NCBI GenBank assembly: GCA_009780765.1
Contig: WQZK01000073.1
Location: forward strand, 1-8,402
Source: Defluviitaleaceae bacterium
Lineage (GTDB): Bacteria > Bacillota > Clostridia > Lachnospirales > UBA5962
Reading direction: 5' to 3'
DNA length: 8,402 bases
Below the pieces are notes generated by a model, which was given only the letters and a program-made list of their open reading frames with translations, was not told the DNA's origin and ran no database searches. Numbering within the stretch: the first letter of the stretch is position 1; every line of letters starts with the position of its first letter. Made by a program: the position numbers and the translations under genes. This document shows, piece by piece, positions 1-4,234 of this stretch.

Positions 1-34
1 TATAGATGAGTATTTAATGGCTCGCGTAAAGTAA
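1..34 (+). CDS. Possible C-terminal tail of an upstream gene (partial)
   Basis: One frame stays open from the window edge and ends I-D-E-Y-L-M-A-R-V-K before a TAA at 32-34. Ten codons cannot identify a family. In Bacillus and many Clostridia the gene before rqcP/yabP/yabQ/divIC is mazG (yabN) or hup, so a MazG-type protein is a guess from context only. The palindromic element that starts at 44 fits with a gene ending here. Confidence 0.25.
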   Translation, partial: IDEYLMARVK

Positions 35-43
35 GTAGGGCAT

Positions 44-185
44 TAGAATTGTATCGAAATTAACTAAACTATGATAATGAAAACTTTTTCTGCCGTGATG
101 TGTAGGGGCGTACTGTGTACGCCCGCTGGCGAACGAAGTTCGCCCCTACATAATGGTATTATTTTTTAATTTTGATACAATTCTA
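44..185. repeat. MITE-like nested palindromic element
   Basis: The outer arms are 19-base inverted repeats at 44-62 and 167-185, differing at one position (TAGAATTGTATC followed by G or A). Inside is a second inverted repeat, TGTAGGGGCG at 101-110 and CGCCCCTACA at 141-150. That inner block folds as two back-to-back hairpins: GGGCGTAC/GTACGCCC (106-113 with 117-124) and GGCGAAC/GTTCGCC (128-134 with 138-144), each with a 3-base loop. There is no coding capacity and the GC content is much higher than the flanks. This looks like a non-autonomous mobile element or a dispersed intergenic repeat. I see no clear target-site duplication and no second copy in the window. Confidence 0.6.
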
Positions 186-258
186 TTATGAAGAAGAAAA
201 AGTGTTTATATAAATTAATGTAAAGTTAATATTTTTAAAATAAGGGGAGGGCTAAGGG

Positions 259-525
259 ATGGCTCAAAGTATCGTGCCAAAAAGAGCTGAAAAGGCTATG
301 GCTATTTTTTCTCAATTAGGTGTAAAATGTTCAGAACAAGATTTTAAAGCAAAGTTTAAAGAACTTTTTCCAAAAGATTGGCAAAGAGTTATTCAAGCGT
401 ATAAAGAACATGAGGAAAAAGATAGAAATAAGAAAAGTAAAGGGCATCCAATGCCTAATCTAGAAAAATATCTTTCAAATATGTATAAAACATATTTAAA
501 AGAGGTGAATTCTAGTGAAGCATAG
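259..525 (+). CDS. Conserved-position small protein of unknown function (88 aa)
   Basis: ATG at 259 has a strong ribosome site (AAGGGGAGG, 242-250) 8 bases upstream. The product is 88 residues, lysine-rich, basic and soluble, with no signal peptide or membrane segment. It looks mostly helical: an N-terminal part with FSQLGVKCSEQDF near 17-29 and FKELFPKDWQRVIQAY near 33-48, a charged linker EEKDRNKKSKGH (52-63), then PMPNLEKYLSNMYKTYL (64-80). I do not recognise the family. It is not HU, which often sits here in Clostridia, although its size and charge would suit a nucleic-acid-binding protein (inference). It is followed 57 bases later by rqcP on the same strand, so it may share that transcript. 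Codon use matches its neighbours, which supports a real resident gene. Confidence 0.75.
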   Translation: MAQSIVPKRAEKAMAIFSQLGVKCSEQDFKAKFKELFPKDWQRVIQAYKEHEEKDRNKKSKGHPMPNLEKYLSNMYKTYLKEVNSSEA

Positions 526-582
526 CAAATGTAGTATATTTTTTAAACACATTTATGAAAACAAAAATTTGAGGTGATAATT

Positions 583-822
583 ATGCGTCTTGATAAGTAT
601 TTAAAAGTTTCAAGAATTATTAAAAGAAGAACTATAGCAAACGAAGCGTGCGATGCCGAGCGTGTTATGGTGAATAATAAAATTGCCAGAGCATCTTTAG
701 CGGTTAAAGAGGGCGATGTAATAGAAATTAAATTTGGTAATAATATTGCAAAATATGAGGTTTTATCTGTAAAAGAATCGGCAAGAAAAGATGAAGCTTC
801 GGCTATGTATAGAAGTTTATAG
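583..822 (+). CDS. rqcP: RqcP (YabO), S4-domain ribosome quality control factor
   Basis: The product is 79 residues, nearly all one S4 RNA-binding domain: MRLDKYLKVSRIIKRRT at the N-terminus, ANEACDAERVMVNNK around 19-33, and LAVKEGDVIEI around 44-54. Known role of the family: RqcP binds stalled 50S subunits with RqcH and tRNA and helps add C-terminal alanine tails that mark incomplete proteins for degradation. I chose ATG 583 because GAGGTG (571-576) lies 6 bases upstream; an in-frame GTG at 574 falls inside that ribosome site. Length and position, directly before yabP, yabQ and divIC, are those of B. subtilis yabO. Family is secure; the function is transferred from Bacillus. Confidence 0.93.
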   Translation: MRLDKYLKVSRIIKRRTIANEACDAERVMVNNKIARASLAVKEGDVIEIKFGNNIAKYEVLSVKESARKDEASAMYRSL

Positions 823-832
823 TTTGGTTGTC

Positions 833-900
833 ATAACCCCGTCCAAATTTTTATATACATATTATAGCTACATATGTATAAAGAAAGTGGAAGGGGTTAT
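833..900 (+). promoter_or_regulatory. Leader hairpin enclosing the yabP ribosome-binding site
   Basis: Bases 833-845 (ATAACCCCGTCCA) pair with 888-900 (TGGAAGGGGTTAT) at 12 of 13 positions, so the yabP Shine-Dalgarno GGAAGGGG sits in the 3' arm. Inside the loop a second perfect 9-bp stem forms between 854-862 and 872-880. TTTT follows at 901-904, so the structure also resembles a weak terminator. A transcript reading through from rqcP could therefore hide the yabP ribosome site or stop early, while one starting inside the loop would lack the 5' arm. The pairing is seen directly; the regulatory role is inferred. Confidence 0.5.
851..878 (+). promoter_or_regulatory. Possible sigma-E promoter of yabP
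   Basis: TTATATA (851-857), a 13-base spacer, then CATATGTA (871-878) resemble the mother-cell sigma-E consensus (about ATATT in the -35 and CATACA-T in the -10). The predicted start is near 885, leaving a 20-base leader with the ribosome site. yabP is a sigma-E gene in B. subtilis. The match is partial and the region is A/T-rich. Confidence 0.35.
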
Positions 901-904
901 TTTT

Positions 905-1189
905 ATGGAAGATAGAAAACTAAGGCCAAAACATACAGTAACTATGGACATGCGTGAAATTGTTAACATAACTGGTGTGGTGGAAGTTATTAGCTTTGAT
1001 GAAGACATGATCGTTATAGAAACCGAGATGGGTGCTTTAATACTTAGAGGGAATAATCTTCATGTAAACAAATTAAATCTAGACTTAGGGGAAATTGCTA
1101 TAGATGGCGAAGTGGAAAATCTCTCATACGAAGATGCCAGAGGTTCTTCTAAAGGGCGCGGCTCTTTGCTTGGTAGGCTGCTTAAGTAG
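905..1189 (+). CDS. yabP: Sporulation protein YabP
   Basis: The product is 94 residues and follows the YabP family pattern: KHTVTMDMREIVNITGVVEV (9-28), SFDEDMIVIETEMGALILRG (30-49), LHVNKLNLDLGEIAIDGEV (52-70), then LSYED. It is a compact all-beta domain with no signal peptide or membrane segment, followed by a Gly/Ser/Arg-rich tail from about residue 77. In B. subtilis YabP is made in the mother cell under sigma-E and is needed for proper spore formation; its biochemical role is unknown. ATG 905 has GGAAGGGG (889-896) 8 bases upstream. An earlier in-frame extension reaches back over the end of rqcP, has no ribosome site and does not look like the family. The next gene, yabQ, starts 8 bases after the stop. 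Confidence 0.93.
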   Translation: MEDRKLRPKHTVTMDMREIVNITGVVEVISFDEDMIVIETEMGALILRGNNLHVNKLNLDLGEIAIDGEVENLSYEDARGSSKGRGSLLGRLLK

Positions 1190-1197
1190 GTGGGTGT

Positions 1198-1698
1198 ATG
1201 ATACTTTCAATGTCGTACCAAGTTAGGTTATTTTTGTTTACGATTTTAATTGGGGCTTTTCTGGGCATTATATATGATATTTTTAGAATTCTTAGAAAAG
1301 CCTTTAAGCATGGCAAATTGCTGACAAATATAGAAGATATAATTTACTGGCTTTTTGTTACATTTGTTATGTTTTATCTCATGCTTAATAGAAATTACGC
1401 TGAGATACGTTTTTTTGTAATTTTAGGTGCGTTTTCTGGGATGATTGTTTATTTTCTTACGATAAGCCGCTTTGTTAGGAAAATTGCTATAATTGTGATA
1501 GGTTTTGCAATAAAAATTATTTTGATACCTTTAAAGATAATTTTTAAGATTTTAAAATTTCCTGTTATGTTAATTTTTAAAATGTTGAAAAAAATATTAT
1601 CTCCTGCAAAAAAGGGCTTGCAAAGGTCTTCAAAATATGCGAAAATAAAAGGTAGACGGCTAAAGAGAGAAATACGAATACTTGTAAAGAAAATTTAA
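1198..1698 (+). CDS. yabQ: Spore cortex biosynthesis membrane protein YabQ
   Basis: The product is 166 residues. Membrane segments are predicted at about 8-28, 46-63 and 70-88, with a further long hydrophobic, lysine-dotted stretch at about 94-130, then a very basic cytoplasmic tail. Family landmarks are FLGIIYDIFRILRK (21-34), EDIIYWLF (46-53) and NRNYAEIRFF (64-73). YabQ in B. subtilis is a sigma-E membrane protein of the outer forespore membrane, needed for spore cortex assembly. ATG 1198 has AGGTGGG (1188-1194) just upstream, overlapping the yabP stop, so translation of the two is probably coupled. Length and neighbours are typical; the function is taken from Bacillus. Confidence 0.93.
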   Translation: MILSMSYQVRLFLFTILIGAFLGIIYDIFRILRKAFKHGKLLTNIEDIIYWLFVTFVMFYLMLNRNYAEIRFFVILGAFSGMIVYFLTISRFVRKIAIIVIGFAIKIILIPLKIIFKILKFPVMLIFKMLKKILSPAKKGLQRSSKYAKIKGRRLKREIRILVKKI

Positions 1699-1734
1699 TT
1701 TTTTTGTAAAAATCACGTAACGCAAGGTGTTTTT

Positions 1735-1762
1735 TTGTCATCTATAAATATATATGAATTAT
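1735..1762 (+). promoter_or_regulatory. Weak candidate promoter for divIC
   Basis: TTGTCA (1735-1740) is 5 of 6 to the -35 consensus. AATTAT (1757-1762) after 16 bases is 4 of 6 to the -10. It lies in the 99-base gap between yabQ and divIC and would let the division gene be expressed in vegetative cells apart from the sporulation genes. The A/T-rich context makes chance matches likely. Confidence 0.3.
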
Positions 1763-1797
1763 GCAGAAATATGCAGTTTTTTGGAGGTGTGATAAAA

Positions 1798-2085
1798 GTG
1801 AGAAAAGCTAGAATATTGCTTGCAAGGTTTTTTAAGATATGTTGTATACTTTTATCTATTTCAGCAACTGCTGTTATTGTAAATTCGCAAAGACAACAGC
1901 GTGGAGAACGCATTAACGAATATAACCGCTTAAATACTAGGATAGAGGCAGAGCATGCAAGACATCAATCACTTGAACTTGAAAGGGAGCATGTGCTTAG
2001 CGATTCGTTCGTAGAACGTATTGCAAGAGAGCAGCTTGGTTTGGTGCGTGCCGGAGATATTATTTTTCATAATGTTGGGGAATAG
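1798..2085 (+). CDS. divIC: Septum formation initiator protein DivIC/FtsB family
   Basis: The product is 95 residues. A short basic cytoplasmic N-terminus is followed by one membrane helix (about 12-28), a polar coiled coil of about 30-66 (QRQQRGERINEYNRL onward) and the hallmark end FVERIAREQLGLVRAGDIIF (71-90). DivIC works with FtsL and DivIB (FtsQ) at the divisome to license septal wall synthesis. I chose GTG 1798 because GGAGGTG (1783-1789) lies 8 bases upstream and the methionine would precede a normal RKAR basic start. Upstream in-frame codons reach back to an ATG-less 1735 and have no ribosome site. The position after yabQ matches B. subtilis. The second residue block of arginines and the absence of a signal peptidase site fit a single-pass type II protein. 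Confidence 0.92.
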   Translation: MRKARILLARFFKICCILLSISATAVIVNSQRQQRGERINEYNRLNTRIEAEHARHQSLELEREHVLSDSFVERIAREQLGLVRAGDIIFHNVGE

Positions 2086-2089
2086 ATGA

Positions 2090-2098
2090 TGATATAAT
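2090..2098 (+). promoter_or_regulatory. Extended -10 promoter-like sequence after divIC
   Basis: TGATATAAT is a perfect extended -10 (TGn-TATAAT) five bases after the divIC stop. I see no good -35. The predicted start near 2105 would place the 2102-2152 hairpin at the 5' end of the candidate RNA that follows. Confidence 0.35.
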
Positions 2099-2101
2099 GA
2101 G

Positions 2102-2152
2102 TATAAACAAAAAAGACAATGATTATAAAAGGCGTTGTCTTTTTTGTTTATA
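2102..2152 (+). terminator. Hairpin after divIC, probable terminator of the rqcP-divIC operon
   Basis: A perfect 18-bp inverted repeat pairs 2102-2119 with 2135-2152, with a 15-base loop. The 3' arm contains TTGTCTTTTTTGTTTATA, so the U-run is inside the stem and the 5' arm carries the matching A-run. That is the usual form of a clostridial intrinsic terminator. It begins 17 bases after the divIC stop. Confidence 0.75.
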
Positions 2153-2418
2153 GCAGGCCTGTTCCAAAACCTGCTCATACACTCCTCTCCTCTTGGCAGA
2201 TTCTCGAAACTTTTTCGCAAAGGGTACGAAAAAGTGTCTGCCATCATTTGGCCGAAAGGAAAGGTTTGCAGATTATTGGGAAAAAGAGGTGCATTGAATG
2301 AGAGTGTCGGCGGGGCTTTTAAGAAGAAAAAGCCTAAAAGAAGAGAAAAAAAGAAAGAGGCGAAGGAAGGGTGATGGATTAACAAAAACCGGGCTGCATC
2401 AATAGCTACCCGGTTTTT
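2152..2418 (+). ncRNA. Candidate structured non-coding RNA between divIC and the GNAT gene
   Basis: No convincing protein gene lies here, but a series of hairpins does. AGCAGG/CCTGCT pairs 2152-2157 with 2170-2175. A two-part hairpin pairs TTGGCAGA/TCTGCCA (2194-2200 with 2237-2243) and ACTTTTTCG/CGAAAAAGT (2209-2217 with 2227-2235, 9-base loop). CC-GAAA-GG is a GNRA-capped mini-stem at 2252-2259. GGCTTTT/AAAAGCC pairs 2314-2320 with 2328-2334. The run ends in a strong terminator (2384-2418). GC is higher than in the neighbouring genes, and a purine-rich stretch (2320-2370) precedes the terminator. A small frame starting near 2135 encodes KRGALNESVGGAF-like text, but its ribosome site would lie in the terminator stem and it ends in a lysine run, so I treat it as spurious. 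I found no landmarks of 6S, SRP, RNase P RNA or tmRNA. The Rfam raiA motif is the first family to test. Confidence 0.45.
2384..2418. terminator. Bidirectional intrinsic terminator
   Basis: AAAAACCGGG (2384-2393) pairs with CCCGGTTTTT (2409-2418), loop 15 bases. Stem and A/T tails are symmetric, so it can end the plus-strand candidate RNA and also the minus-strand GNAT gene, whose stop codon lies 46 bases away. Confidence 0.85.
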
Positions 2419-2463
2419 GAAATATTTAAAGCATCTGCCTTGCCTGTCTATAAATAACACCCA

Positions 2464-2922
2464 CTACGTGCTTTTGAGATTGAGAACCATAGTAAATTGT
2501 TTACCATACACCTCTTCGCTCTCAACAAAGCCAAAGCTTTTATACATTGATTCAGCAATATCATTACCTCGAATCAGATTCACCCTTATGATATCTGGGT
2601 TGCAATTATCTTTCAAATACTGCAATGACCATTCCAAGGCGATTTTTCCATAGCCTTTTCCTTGATGTTTTTCATCAATCATCAGCCGCCATACAGCACA
2701 TGTTTTATTCGTGCTGCCACAGTCATAATCAATGTCCAGCATCAAATACCCTATCATGGTTTCATCGCTGTATATAGCGAAAGGGCGAGCTCTTTCATAA
2801 TACAGCCACGCATGGGATAAAGACGTTACAGGACCCGTGACAAAAGGCCACTGCTCTTCCGATACTTTCAATTCAACATACTCAAAATAATTATCCTCTG
2901 TTATTTCCTTAAATGTTACCAT
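2464..2922 (-). CDS. GNAT-family N-acetyltransferase (BltD/PaiA-like)
   Basis: The product is 152 residues with the single GNAT fold. The acetyl-CoA pyrophosphate loop QGKGYGKIAL is near residue 87 after the beta-4 strand VWRLMIDEKH. The C-terminal motif GNDIAESMYKSFGFV follows, with a tyrosine in the usual general-acid position. Known family members of this size acetylate polyamines, aminoglycosides or other small amines. The overall pattern reminds me of the Bacillus spermidine acetyltransferase BltD, but the substrate cannot be read from sequence. I chose ATG 2922 because AAAGGAG (2940-2934) lies 11 bases upstream; the in-frame GTG at 2934 overlaps that site. The gene is alone in its transcript, has its own strong promoter and a long structured leader, and sits beside an IS relic. 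Its codons are less A/T-rich than those of neighbours, suggesting acquisition. Confidence 0.88.
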   Translation of the reverse strand: MVTFKEITEDNYFEYVELKVSEEQWPFVTGPVTSLSHAWLYYERARPFAIYSDETMIGYLMLDIDYDCGSTNKTCAVWRLMIDEKHQGKGYGKIALEWSLQYLKDNCNPDIIRVNLIRGNDIAESMYKSFGFVESEEVYGKQFTMVLNLKST

Positions 2923-2934
2923 AAATCGACACAC

Positions 2935-3142
2935 TCCTTTTGATTATTACGGAGAGTTATGCCGAAACCACCCTCCGCGTTGTGATAATGTTAATTCTGT
3001 TAGTCATAAAATCATCCCCTTTCGGAATTTTTGTAATGTATTCGGCGATTGTTCACTCGCCGAAGCAGGGTTACACATGTAGGCTGAAAAATGTAAAGCT
3101 GCCGGCACTATATAGTCTTGTGCCGGAATATGCCATCCCACT
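2935..3142 (-). promoter_or_regulatory. Structured 5' leader of the GNAT gene (putative attenuator)
   Basis: About 220 untranslated bases separate the predicted start near 3142 from the GNAT ATG. In transcript order: stem CCGGCAC/GTGCCGG (3126-3120 with 3108-3102), stem TTCGGCGA/TCGCCGAA (3064-3057 with 3048-3041), the leader ORF (3007-2957), then competing pairings. CGGAGGG (2977-2971) pairs with CTCTCCG (2956-2950, one G-U). Alternatively ACTCTCC (2957-2951) pairs with GGAGTGT (2938-2932), which contains the GNAT ribosome site, at 6 of 7 positions. CCGAAA (3024-3019) can also pair with TTTCGG (2967-2962), covering the leader ORF's own ribosome site. Confidence 0.55.
2957..3007 (-). CDS. Upstream leader ORF of the GNAT gene (16 codons)
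   Basis: ATG at 3007 has AAAGGGGA (3022-3015) 8 bases upstream and encodes MTNRINIITTRRVVSA before TAA at 2959-2957. It lies wholly within the GNAT leader, 34 bases before the GNAT start. Codons 11 and 12 are CGG and AGG, rare arginine codons in A/T-rich Firmicutes, and these same bases (2977-2971) form the 5' arm of a hairpin with 2956-2950. This is the layout of a leader peptide in translational attenuation. Translation is inferred from the ribosome site; nothing is known of the peptide. Confidence 0.5.
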   Translation of the reverse strand: MTNRINIITTRRVVSA

Positions 3143-3148
3143 TTAATA

Positions 3149-3178
3149 AGTATAGCATAGACATGATTGACTTGTCAA
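3149..3178 (-). promoter_or_regulatory. Sigma-A promoter of the GNAT transcript
   Basis: On the minus strand TTGACA (3178-3173) is a perfect -35. After 18 bases TATACT (3154-3149) is a 5 of 6 -10, with an extended TGC directly before it. Predicted start is near 3142. It lies just outside the IS relic, so it probably belongs to the GNAT unit. Confidence 0.75.
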
Positions 3179-3194
3179 TGGAGTCTGACCATAT

Positions 3195-3860
3195 TAGACC
3201 TGCTCCTAACCTCCACCACAACTCAAAATTATGAATCCCACAAATTAAAGAAATATTAAAAACCTTTTGCTCGCAGTTAGCTTGCCGTCTTTTAGTTTTT
3301 TGTATGGGGTTATTGAGTTTTCATGAAGCTCATATATGCCTTGATAACCCTTATCGCCAATAACTAGAATATACCGAAAAAGGCGTGCTTCACTACAGCG
3401 AAATAACTCTAAATCATGAACACTGTCCTTGGCTTGATGGACACAAATAATTTCGTCTGTCGCCCCGCCCCGTTGATAATCAACTGCTCTTCTTATGGTG
3501 TGGCATTTGTGATTGCCCGAATAGGACTCTTTTTGCTTTTTTGGGTCGTTAGGTTTCTTGCTCCGTTGCATCAACAATTACAATGTCAATGCCAGAATCA
3601 GGCGATAAAAGAACCTTTTTGGAGGGTAGCGAGAAAGTGCCATCTTGTAAAAGTGTGTTTTCTACCTACTTTACAGCATCACTAATACACCCTTTGGATA
3701 TATCATACAAAATGGCAAGCATTGCATCAAAGGTTGGTTTTTGAATTCCGAAAAGAGCTTGGTATTTGGTTTCGTCTAGCTTTAATAAGCGGGTTAGATT
3801 ATCCATATGGGTAATTATAGCATATTTTACGGGAGTTTGTAAGGTCTAGAAACAGGTCTA
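3195..3860 (-). mobile_element. Decayed IS5-family insertion sequence
   Basis: The ends carry imperfect terminal inverted repeats beginning TAGACCTG: TAGACCTGCTCCTAACCT at 3195-3212 and, read on the minus strand from 3860, TAGACCTGTTTCTAGACCT. Between them lies one broken transposase on the minus strand. The relic is about 666 bases, short for an intact element of this type (my recollection is roughly 850-1000), in line with internal deletions. I see no convincing target duplication. Confidence 0.7.
3219..3806 (-). pseudogene. Broken IS5-family (DDE) transposase
   Basis: Reading from ATG 3806, the N-terminus MDNLTRLLKLDETKYQALFG is typical of this family. It runs to about AILYD and then jumps to ISKGCISDAVK, so about 60 residues are missing. 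An in-frame TAG follows (3668-3666), then VENTLLQDGTFSLPSKKVLL, the first catalytic aspartate region VIVDATEQ, and a second stop TAA (3551-3549). A frameshift then moves the reading frame to PKKQKESYSGNHKCHTI, EIICVHQAKDSVHDLELF and the second aspartate region GDKGYQG. After LTASK the sequence jumps in another frame to LICGIHNFEL, the usual family end, and the region with the catalytic glutamate is gone. With at least two stops, two frame changes and two deletions it cannot be active. Confidence 0.85.
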
Positions 3861-3865
3861 GTAGT

Positions 3866-3912
3866 TTAAGTCGAAAACTCTTTAACGCTACGCATTAATG
3901 TTTTCAACTTAA
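3866..3912. repeat. Long imperfect palindrome between IS relic and tRNA promoter
   Basis: TTAAGTCGAAAAC (3866-3878) pairs with GTTTTCAACTTAA (3900-3912) at 12 of 13 positions. The 21-base loop can fold further (TTAACGC with GCATTAA). GTAGT (3861-3865) and ACTAC (3921-3925) add an outer, offset repeat. No U-run follows, so it is not an obvious terminator. It could be a small palindromic repeat or part of the tRNA upstream region. Confidence 0.45.
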
Positions 3913-3947
3913 CTCACCATACTACAAAAAATTATTTAATTTTACTA

Positions 3948-3975
3948 TTGACATATTTCAAATTTATGTTATACT
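3948..3975 (+). promoter_or_regulatory. Strong sigma-A promoter of the tRNA operon
   Basis: TTGACA (3948-3953), a 16-base spacer and TATACT (3970-3975) with an extended TGT before the -10. The predicted start near 3982 is 13 bases ahead of the mature tRNA-Met 5' end. Confidence 0.8.
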
Positions 3976-3994
3976 TATATAGTTAGTAATTTAT

Positions 3995-4068
3995 GGCGGA
4001 GTAGCTCAGCTGGCTAGAGCATTCGGTTCATACCCGGAGTGTCGGGGGTTCAAATCCCTTCTCCGCTA
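3995..4068 (+). tRNA. tRNA-Met(CAT), elongator type
   Basis: The cloverleaf is complete: acceptor GGCGGAG (3995-4001) with CTCCGCT (4061-4067, first pair G-U) and discriminator A4068; D-arm TAGCTCAGCTGGCTAGAGC; anticodon stem TTCGG/CCGGA around the loop TTCATAC, anticodon CAT; T-arm with GGTTCAAAT. The 5' GGCGG start and the D-loop match elongator tRNA-Met rather than initiator. A tRNA-Ile2 with modified CAT cannot be fully excluded. CCA is not encoded, so it must be added by the nucleotidyltransferase. Confidence 0.95.
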
Positions 4069-4082
4069 TTTTTACTAAATGA

Positions 4083-4155
4083 GGGCGTTTAGCTCAGCTG
4101 GGAGAGCGCCTGCCTTACAAGCAGGATGTCACAGGTTCAAGTCCTGTAATGCCCA
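4083..4155 (+). tRNA. tRNA-Val(TAC)
   Basis: Acceptor GGGCGTT (4083-4089) pairs with AATGCCC (4148-4154, one G-U), discriminator A4155. The D-arm is TAGCTCAGCTGGGAGAGC. Anticodon stem CCTGC/GCAGG encloses CTTACAA, anticodon TAC for valine. The T-arm is ACAGG-TTCAAGT-CCTGT. CCA is not encoded. It is 14 bases after tRNA-Met and must share its promoter and terminator. Confidence 0.96.
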
Positions 4156-4191
4156 TTCGTTAGATAGTTCAGTATTAATTTTATTTTTTCG

Positions 4192-4227
4192 ACGAAACCC
4201 CATGAATATTCATGGGGTTTCGTTTTT
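4192..4227 (+). terminator. Terminator of the tRNA operon
   Basis: A perfect 32-base palindrome (4192-4223) with a GGGG/CCCC core is followed by TTTTT (4223-4227) on the plus strand. The minus-strand side has an A-run, not a U-run, so it serves the tRNAs and not the convergent gene that ends at 4235. Confidence 0.92.
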
Positions 4228-4234
4228 CTAATTA

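Noticed and set aside
195..215. Possible promoter (TATAAA at 209-214) for the 88-aa gene
   Set aside because: No adequate -35 at the right distance; A/T-rich context makes the match uninformative.
1695..1736. Possible terminator between yabQ and divIC (CAC...GTG before a T-run)
   Set aside because: Only three strong pairs and a mismatch can form next to the A and T runs; too weak to call.
2135..2374. Open frame of 79 codons with KRGALNESVGGAF and a lysine-rich end
   Set aside because: It starts inside the terminator stem with no ribosome site, ends in a low-complexity lysine run, and overlaps several strong hairpins. I prefer a structured RNA, though a conserved peptide is not excluded.
1969..2460. 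Long minus-strand frame across divIC and the following gap
   Set aside because: It overlaps divIC and both terminators, has no ribosome site and resembles no family.
2940..3146. Plus-strand open frame opposite the GNAT leader
   Set aside because: No ribosome site and no recognisable product; it is the complement of the promoter, hairpins and leader ORF.
3416..3685. Plus-strand open frame across the IS relic
   Set aside because: It is antisense to clear transposase fragments and has no start signals.
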